DNA of 64,000 nucleotides from Marinomonas fungiae (GTDB taxonomy: Bacteria; Pseudomonadota; Gammaproteobacteria; Pseudomonadales; Marinomonadaceae). The stretch spans positions 1 through 64,000 of the forward strand of contig NZ_LIQF01000008.1 of the NCBI RefSeq assembly GCF_001418205.1, in the 5' to 3' direction. Position numbers and translations under genes: made by a program. Below, one piece after another: positions 62,425 through 64,000 of this stretch. How positions within the stretch are numbered: the stretch's first letter is position 1; each line of letters begins with the position of its first letter. The notes beneath the pieces were generated by a model that worked only from the letters and a program-made list of their open reading frames with translations, had not been told where the DNA came from and made no database searches.

Positions 62425-62922
62425 TTAACGTATGCGACGTGCGTGCCAGTAATGCTCTTTCCAATAGACATTATCGAGGTGTGAGATTATGACACCTCTT
62501 GAGGTAGAGGCATGGAGAAACTTGCCGTCCTCCATATAAATACCGACATGACGCACTTTAGAGCCTGTTTTAAAAAACACCAAGTCACCAGCCGCCAGTT
62601 CATCCTCATCAATGTGATAGCCTGTTTGGACTTGTTTTTCCGTGGTGCGCGGTAGATAAGCACCGAATTGATCACGTAAGGTGAGATAGACAAAGCCCGA
62701 GCAATCCACGCCACGCTTGCTCATGCCACCGTATGCATAGGGAGTGCCGCGCCAGTCTTGGTATTGACGATAAAGGTGCTGGGTAATTGTGCTTTCTTCG
62801 GCGCTGCTTAAATTGCCAGAATGGATACTGATAGTGTTGCTGGGGATAGAACTACAAGCCGTTAAAGTAATGGCGAGCAGTAGAGTAGCGAGTATCCGCA
62901 TGAAGTATTGAGCATCTGGCAT
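62425..62922 (-). CDS. NlpC/P60 lipoprotein, MepS/Spr-like
   Basis: About 165 aa from the ATG at 62922 (AAGGA 9 nt upstream); an ATG at 62901 would give a tighter lipoprotein signal. The lipobox is LTAC. The NlpC/P60 domain has the catalytic Cys in GVDCSGFVY, His in VRHVGIYM and a third polar His in LHASTS. It should cut D-Glu-mDAP or mDAP-D-Ala cross-links in peptidoglycan from the outer membrane, as MepS does in E. coli. Confidence 0.93.
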   Translation of the reverse strand: MPDAQYFMRILATLLLAITLTACSSIPSNTISIHSGNLSSAEESTITQHLYRQYQDWRGTPYAYGGMSKRGVDCSGFVYLTLRDQFGAYLPRTTEKQVQTGYHIDEDELAAGDLVFFKTGSKVRHVGIYMEDGKFLHASTSRGVIISHLDNVYWKEHYWHARRIR

Positions 62923-63021
62923 AGTCAAGTGTCCTTCTAAGCAATCGGTTTATCTTATGCTCTTTGACTATTCTTGACAAAAAATAGACGAAAATGGGTG
63001 TGTAAAGATTGTTTGGAGCAA

Positions 63022-63056
63022 TAAAAAAGCCGTGCTTGGAATGCCAGCACGGCTTT
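63022..63056 (-). terminator. argD terminator
   Basis: On the minus strand AAAGCCGTGCT and AGCACGGCTTT pair around a 10-nt loop, followed by T residues. Confidence 0.92.
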
Positions 63057-63078
63057 GCAATCAAGACTTAATAGCTTA

Positions 63079-64000
<922 letters not shown>

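Overview
The window looks like a piece of a marine gammaproteobacterial chromosome of the Oceanospirillales type, most like Marinomonas. The grounds are moderate-to-low GC, a gammaproteobacterial tRNA-Arg(CCG), YebG, SlyD, AroQ, SbmA and FrmA/FghA homologues, many chemotaxis and cyclic-di-GMP proteins, and LexA- and Fur-type operators. The genus is inferred from overall character, not from an alignment.

Layout. 0-0.4 kb: the 3' end of an rRNA operon (5S rRNA, terminator, and a 28-nt stray copy of a 5S segment). 0.4-3.4 kb: a lipoprotein tannase/feruloyl esterase and an AGE-family sugar isomerase on the minus strand. 3.5-7.9 kb: a two-gene signalling operon (MHYT-PAS hybrid histidine kinase and an HD-GYP response regulator). 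8.1-12.3 kb: tRNA-Arg, then a tight operon of a DUF4394 secreted protein, a cupredoxin and a membrane GGDEF-EAL protein. 12.4-22.7 kb: dienelactone hydrolase, GST, MFS, AroQ, a BdlA-like PAS-PAS chemoreceptor, an AEC transporter with a PcaQ-like LysR regulator, PepQ and a second GGDEF-EAL protein. 22.7-31.7 kb: small membrane proteins, cytochrome b, yebG with a near-perfect LexA box, MscS, slyD, a Fur-box-controlled small gene plus fumC, and a PepSY protein with a DUF2946-like protein.

31.7-45 kb is the accessory part. It starts with a REP-like doublet. After that come short, mostly single-gene units, nearly all on the plus strand, separated by imperfect palindromes that resemble integron attC sites. 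Two of these look like the long Vibrio type. Several have a gene stop codon inside the first core box. No integrase gene is in the window, so I read it as an integron cassette array or a decayed cluster of attC sites without integrase. Contents: PhzF, an orphan SMI1/KNR4 (SUKH) protein, a three-gene cassette (67-aa peptide, graspetide-type ATP-grasp ligase, three-TM membrane protein), ABM, MAPEG, two LysE exporters, a truncated VOC protein, a nitrilase-family protein, an SDR, an internally deleted GNAT gene, an HhH protein, AraC and YafY regulators and a PEBP protein. The peptide/ATP-grasp/membrane cassette is the best candidate for an undescribed system: I infer a RiPP modified by an ATP-grasp ligase with a membrane partner, possibly for competition or phage defence.

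45-64 kb returns to core-like genes. These are DJ-1/PfpI, RHH and PPOX proteins, a TPR protein behind a possible Fur site, a lipoamide-dehydrogenase-like flavoenzyme, two foldback (MITE-like) elements, the glutathione-dependent formaldehyde pathway (LysR, FrmA/AdhC, FghA), a Cache chemoreceptor, an SDR, a lysophospholipase-like hydrolase, HlyU, MFS, a short RNase J-like protein, ArgC, SbmA, an NlpC/P60 lipoprotein, and the 3' part of an ArgD-type aminotransferase that runs off the end of the window.
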